From: Elephas maximus indicus
Taxonomy: Eukaryota > Chordata > Mammalia > Proboscidea > Elephantidae
Assembly (NCBI RefSeq): GCF_024166365.1
Contig: NC_064835.1
Span: forward strand, 61,546,607-61,610,606
DNA length: 64,000 bases
Direction of reading: 5' to 3'
Shown: positions 22,551 through 33,377 of the stretch, in pieces
Numbering within the stretch: position 1 is the stretch's first letter
How the letters are laid out: every line of letters starts with the position of its first letter
The notes under the pieces: model-generated
Database searches by the model: none
Seen by the model: only the letters and a program-made list of their open reading frames with translations
What the model was told of the DNA's origin: nothing
Translations under genes and position numbers: made by a program

Positions 22551-23462
22551 AGTAACCAGTTGCTGTCAAGTCAACTCCAACTCACAGCGACCCCATATGT
22601 GTCAGTGTAGAAATGTGCTCCACAGCGGTATGTGTGTGTGTGTCTGTCTGTCTGTGTGTGTGTGTCTGTGTGCTTTAAGTGAAAGTTTACAAATCAAGTC
22701 AGTCTCTCAGACAAAAACGTATACACACCTTGCTCTGTACTCCTAGCTGCTCTCCACTCCGGCTAATGAAACAGCACACTCCTCCTCTCCACCCTGTATC
22801 CCGTGTCCATTCAGCCAGCTCCTGTCCCCCTCTGCCTTCTCTTCTCCCCTCCAGACAGGAGCTGCCCACATAGTCTCCTGTGTCTACTTGAGCCAAGAAG
22901 CTCGCTCCTCACCAGTATCATTTTCTCTCTCATAGTCCAGCCCAATCCCTGTCTGAAGAGTTGGCTCTGGGAATGGTTCCAGTCTTGGGCTAACAGAAGG
23001 TCCCTTTAGTCTCAGTCAGACCATTAAGTCTGGTCTTTTTACCAGAATTTGAGGTCTGCCTCCCACTGTTCTTCTGCTCCCTCAGGCATTCTCTGTTGTG
23101 TTCCCTGTCAGGGAAGGCATCGGTGGTAGTTGGGTACCATCCAGTTTTTCTGGTCTCAGGCTGATGTAGTCTTTGGTTTATGTGGCCCTTTCTGTCTCTT
23201 GGGCTCATATTTACCTTGTGTCTTTGGTGTTCTTTGTTCTCCTTTGCTCCAGGTGGGTTGAGACCAATTGATGCATCTTTGATGGCCACTTGCTTGCGTT
23301 TAAGACCCCGGGTGCCACTCACCAAAGTGTTCCACGGGGTTTTTAATGGATGATTTTTTAGAAGTAGATTGCCAGGCCTTTCTTCCAAGATGCTTCTGGG
23401 TGGCTTTGAACTGCCAGAGTTTTGGTTAGCAGCCAGCCAAGCACTTAACCGTTCGCAACGCC
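22551..23462 (-). mobile_element. AfroSINE (antisense) split by an L1 3' end (22672-23329)
   Basis: SINE text at 22551-22628 (CTCCAACTCACAGCGACCCC) stops at a GT-rich microsatellite (22629-22671). Antisense L1 3' UTR follows (GCTTTAAGTGAAAGTTTAC to ACTCACCAAAGTG). The SINE resumes at 23330 (GATTGCCAGGCCTTTCTTCC) and ends in an antisense tRNA head. Near-matching GTGCTCCACAGCGG and GTGTTCCACGGGG at the junctions suggest the duplicated target. Confidence 0.85.
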
Positions 23463-23597
23463 TGTGGATTCCAGAGCAAAGCAAGGACCCCTTCTAAAGA
23501 GGAAATTAATTCATGTGGACCCATGAAAATGCATTTATAATTTGTAGAGCCCCAAGGGGCCACATACCCAAGATTGAGAAACACTACCTTAATTCCC

Positions 23598-23722
23598 AAA
23601 CCAAACCCGTTGCCATTGAGTAGAACTGTCCCATAGGGTTTCCAAGGAGCTGCTGGTGGATTTGAACTGCCGACCTTTTGGTTGGCAGCCATAGCTCTTA
23701 ACCACTCCACCACCAGGGCTCC
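23598..23722 (-). mobile_element. AfroSINE, antisense, internally shortened
   Basis: Tail CCAAACCCGTTGCCATTGAG joined directly to AGAACTGTCCCATAGGG, then the head antisense CACTCCACCACCAGGGCTCC. The segment between tail and core is deleted. Confidence 0.85.
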
Positions 23723-24567
23723 AGTATCTTAATTAACTAGAGTTTATTCTATGAAAATGTCTTCTAATTATGAGTTATAACAGAAAAGTTTTGCTCTTAT
23801 ATCTGATAAAAGAAATATATTTAAGATTATCATCAAGCTGGAAACACAAAATTTTAAAATTCAGGTAGAACCCAATACCCCTAAGAATACATTCAAGACC
23901 CCAGTTTAAGGGAGCAACAAAGCCTGCCAGCAAAGCCCACAGCCTTGGTGCCTGTTCTGTGGCCTGAGGGGGCTGAGTTTGCTCTGCCATTCTCCATGGG
24001 GTGGTAGAAGGCTCACCCTTCAGTCATTCACTTCTTTCAAGAAAACTGAGGCATTGCACGTATAGTCCAGATCCAAGCCCTGTGTCTGCTGTGTCATGGT
24101 GACTTGTAGGATGGAAGTTAAAACAGGGCAGGAATCATCCTACCCGCATTAGTGGGATATTTGCCAGAATCTCCCACGTTTCCTTGTTGTAGGACACCTG
24201 GCTCCATGTGCTGATCCTCTCTGAGCATCCTGTCCATTCTCTGAATCCACCCAGACAGCCCAGGCAGGGGGCCCAGCAGACCCAGCCACATGGCCCAAGT
24301 GGGAATGCCCACTACAAAGGAGAGGAGGGGGTCCCTGCAGAACAGTGGGGACTGGGTGGGGAGGGAGGGGTGGACACAGCTGGCCCAAGCATGAGGCAGG
24401 CTGTGCAGATGGAGGATGGGGAAGACTCTCTCAGGTCCTGCCTTGCAGAATAATTATAGCAAGGCTCAAACAGGACAGCGTATGTAAAGGGGCTTTGTGC
24501 CTGTAAAAGTGTTCTGCAAATGGTGGTTCATTATAATTTTGTTAAATAAATGATAGTATTAATAACC
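23723..24567 (+). other. SLC4A5: Intronic sequence with no recognised feature
   Basis: Unique-looking sequence. The open frames on both strands here have no recognised similarity and no splice-consistent link to SLC4A5. Confidence 0.5.
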
Positions 24568-24968
24568 AGCAGAAGAAAGTCCTAGTGATCTGCTTCTGAA
24601 AGGTCACGGCCATAGAAATCCTATGGAGCACAGTTCTACTTTGCACGTGTGGGGTTGCCATGAGTCGAAATCAACTCAATGGCAACTGGTTTCATTTAAT
24701 AATCGTAACATAAATTTGAAGCCAATGTTAGGTAACACCCTTTTTTATTCCAAAAACCAGAATCAAACCAAGCCTGTTGCCATGGAGTTGATTCTGACTC
24801 ATGGTGACCCTATGTGTGTCAGAGTAGAATTACTCCATAGGGTTTTCAATGGCTGTAATCTTAAGGAAGTAGGTCGGCAGGCTTTTCTTTCGTGTTGCCA
24901 CTGGGTGGATTTGAACCAGCAACCTTTTGGTTGTATACACTCTAGAGTTCCTAACCACCAGGATAGTT
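24568..24968. mobile_element. Two AfroSINE pieces: sense 24568-24700, antisense 24762-24968
   Basis: The first lacks its head (starts AGTGATCTGCTTCTGAAAGG). The second is nearly complete in antisense (CATGGAGTTGATTCTGACTC through a decayed head). Together they form an inverted pair about 60 bp apart. Confidence 0.85.
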
Positions 24969-25049
24969 TTGAAATATAAGCCAGCAGCATGATAAGGATC
25001 CTGACACGTCAGTGCTTGGGTGTCTGTATTTTTCTTTTAGGTTCCGCAG

Positions 25050-25552
25050 TGTCTTAGTTATCTAGTGCTGCAACAGGGAACGGGGAGCTATAATAGAAAT
25101 GCCACAAGTGGATGGCTTTAACAAGTAGAAATTTATTCTCTCACAGTCTAGGAGGCTAGAAGTTTGAATTCAGGTGCCAGATCCAGGGGAAGTGTTTCTC
25201 TGTCAGCTCTGGGGGAAGGTCCTTGTCATCAATCTTCCCCTGCTCTAGGAACTTCTCAGCACAGAGACCCTGGGTCCAAAGGACACACTCCACTTCTGGC
25301 TCTTCTTGCTTGGTAGTAATGAGGTCCCTTTCCTCTCTGCTTTCTTCTCTGTTTTTTATCTCAAAAGAGATTGACTCAAGATACAGCCTAATCCTGTAGA
25401 TTGTATCCTGCTCCATTAACATAACTGCCTCTAATCTGGCCTCATTAACATCATAGAGGTTAGGATTATAACACATAGGAAAATTACATCAAGGCACAAA
25501 ATGACAAGTTGACACACATTTTGGGGGGGACACAATTCAATCCATAACACAC
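25050..25552 (-). mobile_element. MaLR-type solo LTR, antisense
   Basis: GTGTCTTAGTTATCTAGTGC to GGACACAATTCAATCCATAA, about 500 bp, collinear with the copies at 16.2 and 35.7 kb. No internal viral genes adjoin it. Confidence 0.88.
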
Positions 25553-25621
25553 AGTGTACTCTTAGTTAAAGATCCACTGTCCTAAAGAAATTTGATGCTT
25601 CTTTGAACCACATACAAATCT

Positions 25622-25829
25622 GCCAAAACAAACCCACTGCTGTTGAGTCAATTCCGACCCTTAGTGACCCTGTAGGACAGAGTAGAACTGCCCCATAGAG
25701 TTTCCAAGGCTGTGAATCTTTACGGAAGCAGACTGCCACATCTTTCTCCCACGGAGTGTCTGGTGAGTTCAAACCTCCAGCCTTTTGGTTAGCAGCCAAG
25801 AACTTTAACCACTGCACACCAGGGCTCCC
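25622..25829 (-). mobile_element. AfroSINE, antisense, long subtype
   Basis: CCCACTGCTGTTGAGTCAAT, CCCATAGAGTTTCCAAGGC, middle GCAGACTGCCACATC, and head antisense CACTGCACACCAGGGCTCC. Confidence 0.88.
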
Positions 25830-26119
25830 TTACAAACCTACAGAACCTTGTATAGTCCCTGATTTCATCTCAGCCAAGGCTCAGGGAACAGATGTTCCTC
25901 TATCACCCAACAGGCCAGGGACAGGAAAGAGTCCAGCTCTAGGTCTCCTGGTCCTTCTCATGCTGGTTCCATGACCTATACATGGAAACCAGCCCATCGC
26001 TTCAGTACTGCCTTCCCGATCATCTTAGCGCTCTTTGGAGAAAACCTTCTGCCCCTGGGGTAGAAAAGCCCATAAAGGGAAAAGTATAAAACAGTAAGGA
26101 GGTGCAGTGAAGATGATCT

Positions 26120-26490
26120 GCTCAGGGAATTATGGGAGGACCAGCAAGGAAGTGAACCTAAGCCAAGGTGGTGAGTGGTGGGAGAGGGAGATTAACACTG
26201 GCTCCCTGGAGGAGGTGACCCCTGAGGTAAGTCTTAAATGATGAGTAAAAATTAGCTAGGGAAGGGGACCAGGAGAATTAAAGAAAGGGAAATACATACA
26301 TCTTCTCAATCAATCCTCACACCAACCCTAAAAGGGAAATATTATTATCTCCTTCAGACTGGGAAATCAAGGTTCGAAGAGATGTAGTGAACTTTCTGAA
26401 GTCACACAGCAGGTAATCAGTTAAGCTGGGATTTGAAAACAGGTCTGTTGATGCCAAAGCCTGTGTGTGCTCTTTGCACCACTGCTTTCC
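26120..26490 (-). repeat. L2-like piece followed by antisense MIR (26285-26490)
   Basis: 26205-26265 (GGAGGAGGTGACCCCTGAGG) looks like an L2-type remnant. 26285 onward carries CAATCCTCACACCAACCC, GTCACACAGCAGGTAATCAG and GGGATTTGAAAACAGG, antisense MIR text. Confidence 0.55.
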
Positions 26491-26869
26491 TTTGTAAGAT
26501 ATTATTGGTCAGTCACCGTGTTGGGCATTAGTGAGAATTACACCCTTCCCCATAGCCAAATTGCATCATGGGAACGGGAATGGGTAGGTGGGGAATCAAT
26601 ACGCCATAGCAGTTGACTCGTTCATTCTCTTTCTCTCCTTGCCCTTCCCCCCAGCTATGTGAACACGATTTAGGAAGTCAATATTTAGCAACCAATCAAT
26701 TTTTACTCAAACAAAGCACATATGATGAGTAGAATCATCAAGTCGTAGTGACAATCAATAATAGTTGTGCTTCCTGTCTTCTGGAGAGGCCATTGAAAGC
26801 AAGAGGATTAGATGTAGCTTTAGAAATATGGTTACACACCTGCTTTTCTAGGCTGCTAGTAGGAACTGG

Positions 26870-27027
26870 TGGAAACCCTGGTGGTATAGTGGTTAAGCAC
26901 CAAGGCTGCTAACCAAAAGGTCAGCAGTTCAAATTCACCAGGCGCTCCTTGGAAACTCTAGGGGGCAGTTCTACTCTATCCCATAGGATCGCTATGAGTC
27001 GGGGAATCGACTTGATGGCAACGGGTT
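26870..27027 (+). mobile_element. AfroSINE, sense, with perfect 13-bp target-site duplication
   Basis: The complete SINE (TGGAAACCCTGGTGGTATAG head; CAGTTCAAATTCACCAGGCG; tail GACTTGATGGCAACGGG) is flanked by TAGTAGGAACTGG at 26857-26869 and 27028-27040. The intact duplication suggests a relatively recent insertion. It has almost no T/A tail. Confidence 0.95.
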
Positions 27028-27289
27028 TAGTAGGAACTGGAGTCAAGATCCAGGAGAAACAAGTTCAGCCAAGCCCAACCTGAGGCAGATAGACCCTGGA
27101 GTCTCAGTATCCTCATCTACAGAATGCAGGTTATCATAGGGTGACTGACTGCTGTCTCAGTGTGCCCAGGACTAAGGAGTTTCTTGGGACATGGGACTTT
27201 CAGGGCTAAAACTGGGTCAGTCCTAGGCAAAACAGGGGTATGGTCAGTAATGCTAAATTGCTGTGAGTTGCTAAACGACCACAGTGTTA

Positions 27290-27637
27290 TGTTCCATTAG
27301 CTGTGGTTGAGTTGGCTCTGACTCATGGTGATCTTATGCACAATGGAAAAAATCCTATACAGTCCTGTGTCATTCCCACCATCGGTTGTAGACTGGATCA
27401 TTGTGATCCACAAGGTTTTCATTGGCTGATTTCCAGAGGTGATTCTCCAGGCCTTTCTTCCTAGTTTGTCTTAGTCTGGAAGCTCCTCTGAAACCTATTC
27501 AACATCACAGCAACATACAAGCCTCCACTATCAGATGGGTGGTGATCATGCTTGTGGTGCATTGGCCGGAAATTGAACCCAGAACTCCCATGTGGAAAGC
27601 GGGAATTCTAGCACTGAACAACCACTACTCCCATAAA
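27290..27637 (-). mobile_element. tRNA-Gly-headed SINE, antisense, with RTE-like tail
   Basis: The right end is the reverse complement of a tRNA-Gly-like head (compare GGTGGTTCAGTGGTAGAATT at 57.55 kb). The middle shows CTAGTTTGTCTTAGTCTGGA. The left end carries the GTTGAGTTGGCTCTGACTC tail shared with AfroSINE and RTE. Confidence 0.8.
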
Positions 27638-28480
27638 ATGCTTCACGTGGTGCTTCATGCCTGGTAGGCACTTAACATATCTCCTCTAGCCTTTATACAC
27701 ATTAACCCAATTTAAGAGCAAGAAGCCAAGGTCTTTTTCCTCTACAAGTGGACACTGGTTTGGTTTGGCAGCTCTCGTAAGTACAGGGAGCCTTATAAGC
27801 TCCTTCTGGTGGGAGGGGTGTGAAAAAATCTGAAGGCCTTCTTCCACTCGCCAAATATTGAACAACTCTGGGGTCACTAAAAGATCAAAACACCCCAAGA
27901 GGAGCAGTAAAGGAGAAAAAGCTTATTTTTTATCCAGATATTTGAGCCTCGCCTGGTTTTAAAGCCTTAGGGCCAAAAGGATGTTTCATGTTGTCTTTCT
28001 TTTGCCCTTTCTGATGCAGAAGGAGCAAGGGTTGAGATAGCAAACAAGTTTCTCTCCAAAATATCTCCTCCACTAAGCTCCTGAGCCCGGTGGTGTTTCA
28101 AGCATAGGAGCGAAGACAACTGTGTTTCCTTTAGAGCCTGAAGCTTTAAAGTGGGGCTAGTTGCCTCACCTTTGTCTACTTCACTAATTTGAATCTCGAA
28201 GTGACTGGTGAAGTAGGAAGGAGAGAGAAAGGAGGAAAGGAAGAAGGAAAAAGGGAAGGGATGAGAATGATTCGAGACCCTTTATGCCCCTCAAAAGGAG
28301 GCGGGCAGAAAGGCAAATTAAAATTCCCCCAAAGGAAGGCCATGCTTACTCTTCTGTCTCTTCTTGTCCTTTGACATCTTAAAATCCCTATCTCCTGGAA
28401 TTATCAGCACCTACAGCATTCCTCCCTGAAACTGCGAGAGTTATTCTCCTAAAACCAAAACCAAAAGCAGAACACAAACA
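27638..28480 (+). other. SLC4A5: Intronic sequence; purine-rich tract 28215-28265
   Basis: A GAGAGAAAGGAGGAAAGGAA tract is the only pattern seen. No gene or recent repeat recognised. Confidence 0.5.
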
Positions 28481-28484
28481 ATGA

Positions 28485-28553
28485 CAATAACAAAACCTAT
28501 TCCAACTCCGTAGGGACGCTGCGAGTCGGAATCGACTCGATGGCAGTGGGTTT
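28485..28553 (+). mobile_element. AfroSINE tail fragment, sense
   Basis: GACGCTGCGAGTCGGAATCG, then ACTCGATGGCAGTGGGTTTT. The head and core are missing. Confidence 0.75.
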
Positions 28554-29250
28554 TATCAGAAGAAAATCCTGAGTTAGCGACCTTAAGGGGAAACTAGGGT
28601 TGGGAGGCAGAGTTGCAAGTGAACCAATGAAAGTCCTAATAAATATATACAGTTTTTATAACCCATATGTTAGCCGGGCCCATCCTGTTCCTGGAGAGGT
28701 TGCTGAATGGATTTAGCCTCCTTGCCCACATCCTAGGGGACGTCTGCAGCCTTTGCCTGCGTTTCTGAGAATTCGCAGAAGCTTTACTAGTTGTTTCAGG
28801 CTGCACTGCTTGCTGGTTGGCAGCCCGCTCAATCATTCTGTGTTTTGCTTATCTAGTGACAAGACAGCCCCCATCCAGTAAAGCATGATTATGTTTTCTT
28901 CTTGTCCCAGCTGAGGCTATGTTTTCCCCAGCAGCTGCAGGTTGAACCCACTCCCACCGTTGGGCAGATGCTATGGGGCTGTCTCTGTTACTTATAGAAC
29001 AGGGCGGCATTACCTGTGGCATGTCTCATTACGTGGATTAACTTCCGACATGCTGCATGGGACCGAGGCGCATTAGAGCACCCAGCATACGGTGTGCTAA
29101 ACTTTCTGTGGGATAGAGGGGGTGGCAGAGAGAGGGCAGAGGGTTGCATGGGCGTTCAGAAACTGAAAAAGTCTGAGTCCTTGGAATGTGTAGAAGGGAC
29201 AGGCTAGTGACTGGTAATGAGGAAGGAAGGCATCACATCGGCTGGCAACG
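28554..29250 (+). other. SLC4A5: Intronic sequence with no recognised feature
   Basis: No exon, RNA or repeat recognised. Confidence 0.45.
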
Positions 29251-29251
29251 A

Positions 29252-29570
29252 CAATGGTATTGTTAGTTCTTTGTCATGGTGACAGCATGTACAACAAAAC
29301 AAAACACTGCCCGGTCCTGTGCCATCTTCATGATTGTGGCTATGCTTGAGTCCATTGTTGCCGCCACTGTGCATTTGAGTTTTTTCCAGCCTAGGGGCCT
29401 CATTTTCCAGCACTATATTGGATCGTAAGTGTTTGTTGTGATCCGTAGGGTTTTCACTTCCTCATTTTTAGAAGTAGATCAACAGGCTTTTCTTCCTAGT
29501 CTGTTTTGGTTTGGAAGTTCCACTGAAACCTGTGAATGACAAACTGACAGAGGGGTGGTAGAACAACAAT
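29252..29570 (-). mobile_element. RTE/SINE composite fragment, antisense
   Basis: The left part (ACTGCCCGGTCCTGTGCCAT, CTTGAGTCCATTGTTGCCGC) matches the RTE 3' end seen at 3.8 and 38.6 kb. The right part (AGTCTGTTTTGGTTTGGAAG) matches the tRNA-Gly-headed SINE. The head itself is missing. Confidence 0.75.
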
Positions 29571-29965
29571 CATAGAGATCATTTATTGAGTGAGTGTTAT
29601 ATGCCAGGAGCCCTGGCAGTGCAGTGGTTAAGAGCTCGGCTGCTAACCAAAAGGTCAGCAGTTCAAATATACCAGCAGCTCCTTGGAAACCCTATGGGGG
29701 CAGTTCTACTCTGTCCTATAGGGTTGCCATGAGTTGGAATTGACTCGATGGCAACAGGTTTGGTTTTAGTTTTTATTATACGCCAAGCACTGTGCCAATC
29801 ACATACTATCTCATTTAATCCCCACCACAATCCAGTGAGGTAAGTGTGATTATTTCCACTTTATAGATGGGAAAACTAAGGCTCAGAGAGTTTAATGCCT
29901 TGCCAAGATCCTATTGTTAGTAATCAGCAGAGCCGGGGATTGAATCCAGGTCTAAGCTCCTAAAG
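29571..29965 (-). repeat. MIR, antisense, split by a sense AfroSINE (29607-29768)
   Basis: MIR text TTATTGAGTGAGTGTTATAT breaks off and resumes at 29772 (AAGCACTGTGCCAATCACAT; TTATAGATGGGAAAACTAAG). The SINE between them is complete (GGAGCCCTGGCAGTGCAGTG to GACTCGATGGCAACAGG). TTATATGCCAGG and TTATACGCCAAG form the imperfect target-site duplication. Confidence 0.88.
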
Positions 29966-30449
29966 CACCATGCTAACTGAGAGAATCCTTCTGGCACCCT
30001 TGGTGATCTGTCTTTGGATGTTTTTCTAGGGGGCCCAAGGTCATCCACAGCCCCTGCATTGGTGTGGCCTGCAGTGGCCACCCAGTGGTACTCAGGAAGA
30101 GGTGAGCCAGCCTCTGGCACTGTGCAATCCAAGGTGCAGAGCCCTGGATGTTAGGGTGGGCCTTACCCCTCTCTGCCCTGCCTGACGAAGAGCCCACCAA
30201 GGCAGGGACTCCTGCAAAGCCCAGCGCAGGGGTCTGTGTGGTGATGGCATTTGTTGGAGCCCAGCATCTCAACACAGGACCCTGCCCCTCTGCCTCTGCT
30301 TTCTCAGCTTTAAAATGGGCATACTTGATCCTCAAGCCTCTGGTATGAAAGTATGGCAAAGGAGGAGCCAGCAAACAGGGCAGTGTGGGGTGGAGGTTGC
30401 CAATCCTCCAGGCTTTGTTCATTCGCCTGCTCTGCAGCCTGGGGGACCT

Positions 30450-30668
30450 TAAAACCAAAACACCCAAGCCCATTGTCGTTGAGTCAATTCTGACTCATAA
30501 TGACCCCATGTGTTACTGAGGAGAACTGCTCCATAGGGTTTTCTTGGCTGTCATCTTTGCAGAAGCAGATCACTAGGCTTTTCCTCTGTGGCGCCGTTGG
30601 GTAGGTTCAAACCACCAACCTTTAGGTTAGTAGTTGAACGCCAACCGTTTGACCCACCCAGGGACCTT
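30450..30668 (-). mobile_element. AfroSINE, antisense, long subtype; MIR-like piece follows to 30760
   Basis: CCATTGTCGTTGAGTCAATT, CTCCATAGGGTTTTCTTGGC, AAGCAGATCACTAGGC and a decayed head. 30680-30760 (AGGTCTCAGTTTTCTCACCG) is a probable sense MIR. Confidence 0.85.
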
Positions 30669-30760
30669 AGCTGGTATAAACTAGGTCTCAGTTTTCTCAC
30701 CGTGAAATGAGGATTTGGACTCGGGTGATCTCTAAGCTCCCTCCTAGCCCTGAGACTTAG

Positions 30761-31435
30761 CGGATTCAAGGTCCGAAGCTCCTTGGAGCAGCTGCAGTGA
30801 CCTCTAATCGACCTTGTCACATTCTAAGTACTCAGTAAGCACTTGTTGAACTGAACCCAGGAGATCAGAAGTTTCTCAGGAGAGCAAAATAATTCCCCAG
30901 CGGGGTTCGCCACACACCCTGAGGTGACCAGTTCCCACTATCCCTGCGCTCTCAGAAAATACCCATCAAGTGAGGGCACTCAGCACTTTGTTTTAGAGGT
31001 GGGTGAACAGGAAGAGGGTTTGGAGTTTGGGCTTAAAACTGGGGAAGGAGAGAACCTGGTTACATGGAACATGATTGACCCAGCACGGCTCTCTGTGACA
31101 CTGTGAGACCCCAGCACAGCACCCCCTTGCCCACCCCTGGGTGGCTGAGGGAGCAAGGCCCTGCCAGGCCAGCTCACCCACTGCCAACTCTTAAGGAGGG
31201 TCCGGAGAGTCTGAGGCAAATCCTACCTCTGCCCCAGGAGAGAGATGCCTGAGCCTTCCCTCGAGCCTCCAGGCACTGTGGGCAGGGCTCGTGGGGGAGA
31301 GGGGAAAGGGCCAGATCTGCCAGTCCTCTCAGACGTCCTCAGCTGCCACCACCCTGCTGCTGTGGGGACTGGGCTCCCTGCCTGAGGTTCTGCTGCAGCT
31401 GGAGCTTCTCCATCCAATGCACCTGGGAGCTAACT
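30761..31435 (+). other. SLC4A5: Intronic sequence with no recognised feature
   Basis: Fairly GC-rich unique sequence. Open frames lack recognised similarity. Confidence 0.45.
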
Positions 31436-31665
31436 CTCTGGATGTCTGTCTCTGTCTCACTCACATACACAATCTCTCTCAGAGTATCTCTAATTCACTC
31501 TCAATACAGTTTTTTTCTACCACAGACACAATTTCTCAATCTCTCACACCACCTCTCTGTTCGCTCTTATGTACAGTCTCCCTCTCTCCACCACCCAAGT
31601 CTTTCACACATTCCTACACACACACACACACTCTCTCTCTCTCTCTCTCTCCCTCCCCTGCCTCC
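31436..31665 (+). repeat. Microsatellite block (TCTC/CACA), core 31614-31655
   Basis: CA-dinucleotides (ACACACACACACACA) pass into a CTCTCTCTCTCTCTCTCTCT run, preceded by 180 bp of degenerate CT/CA words. The Ser/Leu-rich frames here are repeat artefacts. Confidence 0.9.
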
Positions 31666-31689
31666 CCTTGCCTTCTCCTCTCCCCACGT

Positions 31690-31858
31690 CTCCCCTGGTA
31701 CTTAACTGGAAACAAAAGGAAGTTTGTTGTGCTCAGCCTGCAAGGAAGAGAACCAGCTTGTGGAAGCAGCGGCCAGGGTGGCAGCAGCAGAAACAGGCTG
31801 GGGCCAGGGGCAGCCCCGACAGCCAGAGACCCCAGCACTCAGCTATTCCAGGGAGCAG
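31690..31858 (+). promoter_or_regulatory. Candidate internal first exon/promoter region (tentative)
   Basis: After a C/T- and CA-rich microsatellite block, about 150 bp of GC-richer unique sequence with repeated CAGCAG and CCAG words ends at a good donor, GGGAGCAG|GTAACT, at 31859. It lies 5.1 kb upstream of coding exon 3. An alternative transcript starting here and splicing to 37009 would use the in-frame Met of that exon (FTEMD) and lose the variable N-terminus. No TATA box or clear CpG island was seen. The left boundary is arbitrary and the call rests only on composition and the donor. Confidence 0.2.
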
Positions 31859-31860
31859 GT

Positions 31861-33164
31861 AACTCCTCAGGCAGGGCTGGTTCAGGCATCCGCTCTCTGC
31901 ACGTCTCTTCCCTCCATGACTGTTTTCATTTATCTGCCTTCTTACCTGGCCTTGAAGGGCGAAAGAGACTCGTGACTGAGGCAGGACCTCCTTTGCAGAG
32001 AACTATGTGTAGTCTGATGTGGTTGGGGTCCGGGGATCTGGGGTAGCTTGTTGAGGGACAGGACATAGCCTAAACAGGCAGGTTAGGACCAGATTACCAG
32101 GGATGTTTGAGCTGTGAGCTTTAGGTAATAGGAAGCCACTGAAGATTTTTTCAGCTGGAGAATAGCATGGTCAAATCTATATTTTAGAACAAGAGTAACC
32201 AAACTCTGATCCCTTGAAGAGCTGGTGTGCCCTCTCCAGAATCAAGCAGTCATAGTTTTCCCCCAGTCTGAAGAAAACATAAGACTATAGCAAGACTTTT
32301 CTCCATCTATCTGAAGTTTTACTTCTATAAAATTTCCTTAAACCTTTGGTGTCTGGTAGCGAAAGCCAGTGGAAAGGATATGTGTTAAATGAAAAAAAAA
32401 AAAAAAAATCAGAAATAAAGTCCATTTAAATAAGTGAAGTCCATTGATCTATATACACAGAAAATAGTATTTTCTGCTAGAAAAATTATTTTTAAGTCAT
32501 GTGCACAATATTTGATGGTGCTCCCCAAAGAGCACCCTGACTCCCAGGAGTCCACTACGACAACATGTTCGAAATGTTTTTAATGGTTTTAAAATGAAAT
32601 ATTTTCAAAGCAAATTCTGCTGCTACATAGGGAATGGGGCTGGAGGGGGACAGCCAGAGGCAGTGCGAGCAGTAGGTGGCTATAGCTGCCATGGGGCAAG
32701 AGGTAATGAGAGCTGAACCAAGGTGGTGGCAATGGGTGGGGGAAAAAGGAGAGAAAGCAAGAAGTATTTAGGAGGCAAATGAAAGAAATTAATGTCTGAT
32801 TGGATATGGACGGTGAGAGAGAAATCTTCAGGCGTTGGCTCTTCAGGAGTTGTCTGGTTGGCTGGGTAGCTAGCGGTACTATCAATTAAAACAGAGAAGA
32901 GCAGGATTGGGGTGTTGGGTGAAGAAGGGATGTAGGCTGTTTTGAATATGTTGAGGTTGGCTTGAGAAGGCTGCAGGACTCCCAGATAGAGAGGTCCAAT
33001 GGCAGTGGGAAATGCTTAATGTAGACTGGACCTGGCTACAAGGTGGCACCATAAAAGACATGAGTAGGGAGAGGGAGAAGGGAAGAAAGCCAAGAAGGAA
33101 CCCTGGGGAAGACCGACTCCACATGTTAGCCAGGCAAGAGAACCCAGGAAAGCATGCTGAGATA
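31861..33164 (+). other. SLC4A5: Intronic sequence; A-run 32391-32408; L2-like pieces
   Basis: Stretches such as AGGAAGCCACTGAAGATTTT (32130) and 32780-33110 resemble old LINE2-type remnants. No exon is supported. Open frames on the minus strand (32589-33193) carry no recognised domain. Confidence 0.4.
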
Positions 33165-33377
33165 GGAAAAAAAAAAAAACCTGTTGTGACCAAATCGATT
33201 CTGACTCATAGCAGCCCCATATGTTACAGAGTAGAGCTGCTCCATAGGGTTTTCTTGGCTGTCATCTTTAGGGAAACAGACCATCAGGCCTTTCTTTCAC
33301 AGAGCCACTGGGTGGGTTTGAACTGCCAACCTTTAGGTTAGTAGTTGAGCACAAACTGTATGCCACCCCGGGACCTG
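33165..33377 (-). mobile_element. AfroSINE, antisense, long subtype
   Basis: A-run, CCTGTTGTGACCAAATCG, CTCCATAGGGTTTTCTTGGC, AAACAGACCATCAGGCC and a decayed head ending CACCCCGGGACC. Confidence 0.9.

Noticed and set aside
22990-23484. 164-codon minus-strand frame
   Set aside because: It crosses an antisense L1 3' UTR and an AfroSINE and has no coding similarity. Similar peptides (NQRxHQPETR...) occur at 39.4 kb because it is the same repeat.
31291-32046. The longest frame in the window, 251 codons on the + strand
   Set aside because: Much of it is translated CT/CA microsatellite (Ser/Leu/Thr/His runs), and the rest matches no domain. Chance openness is the simplest reading.
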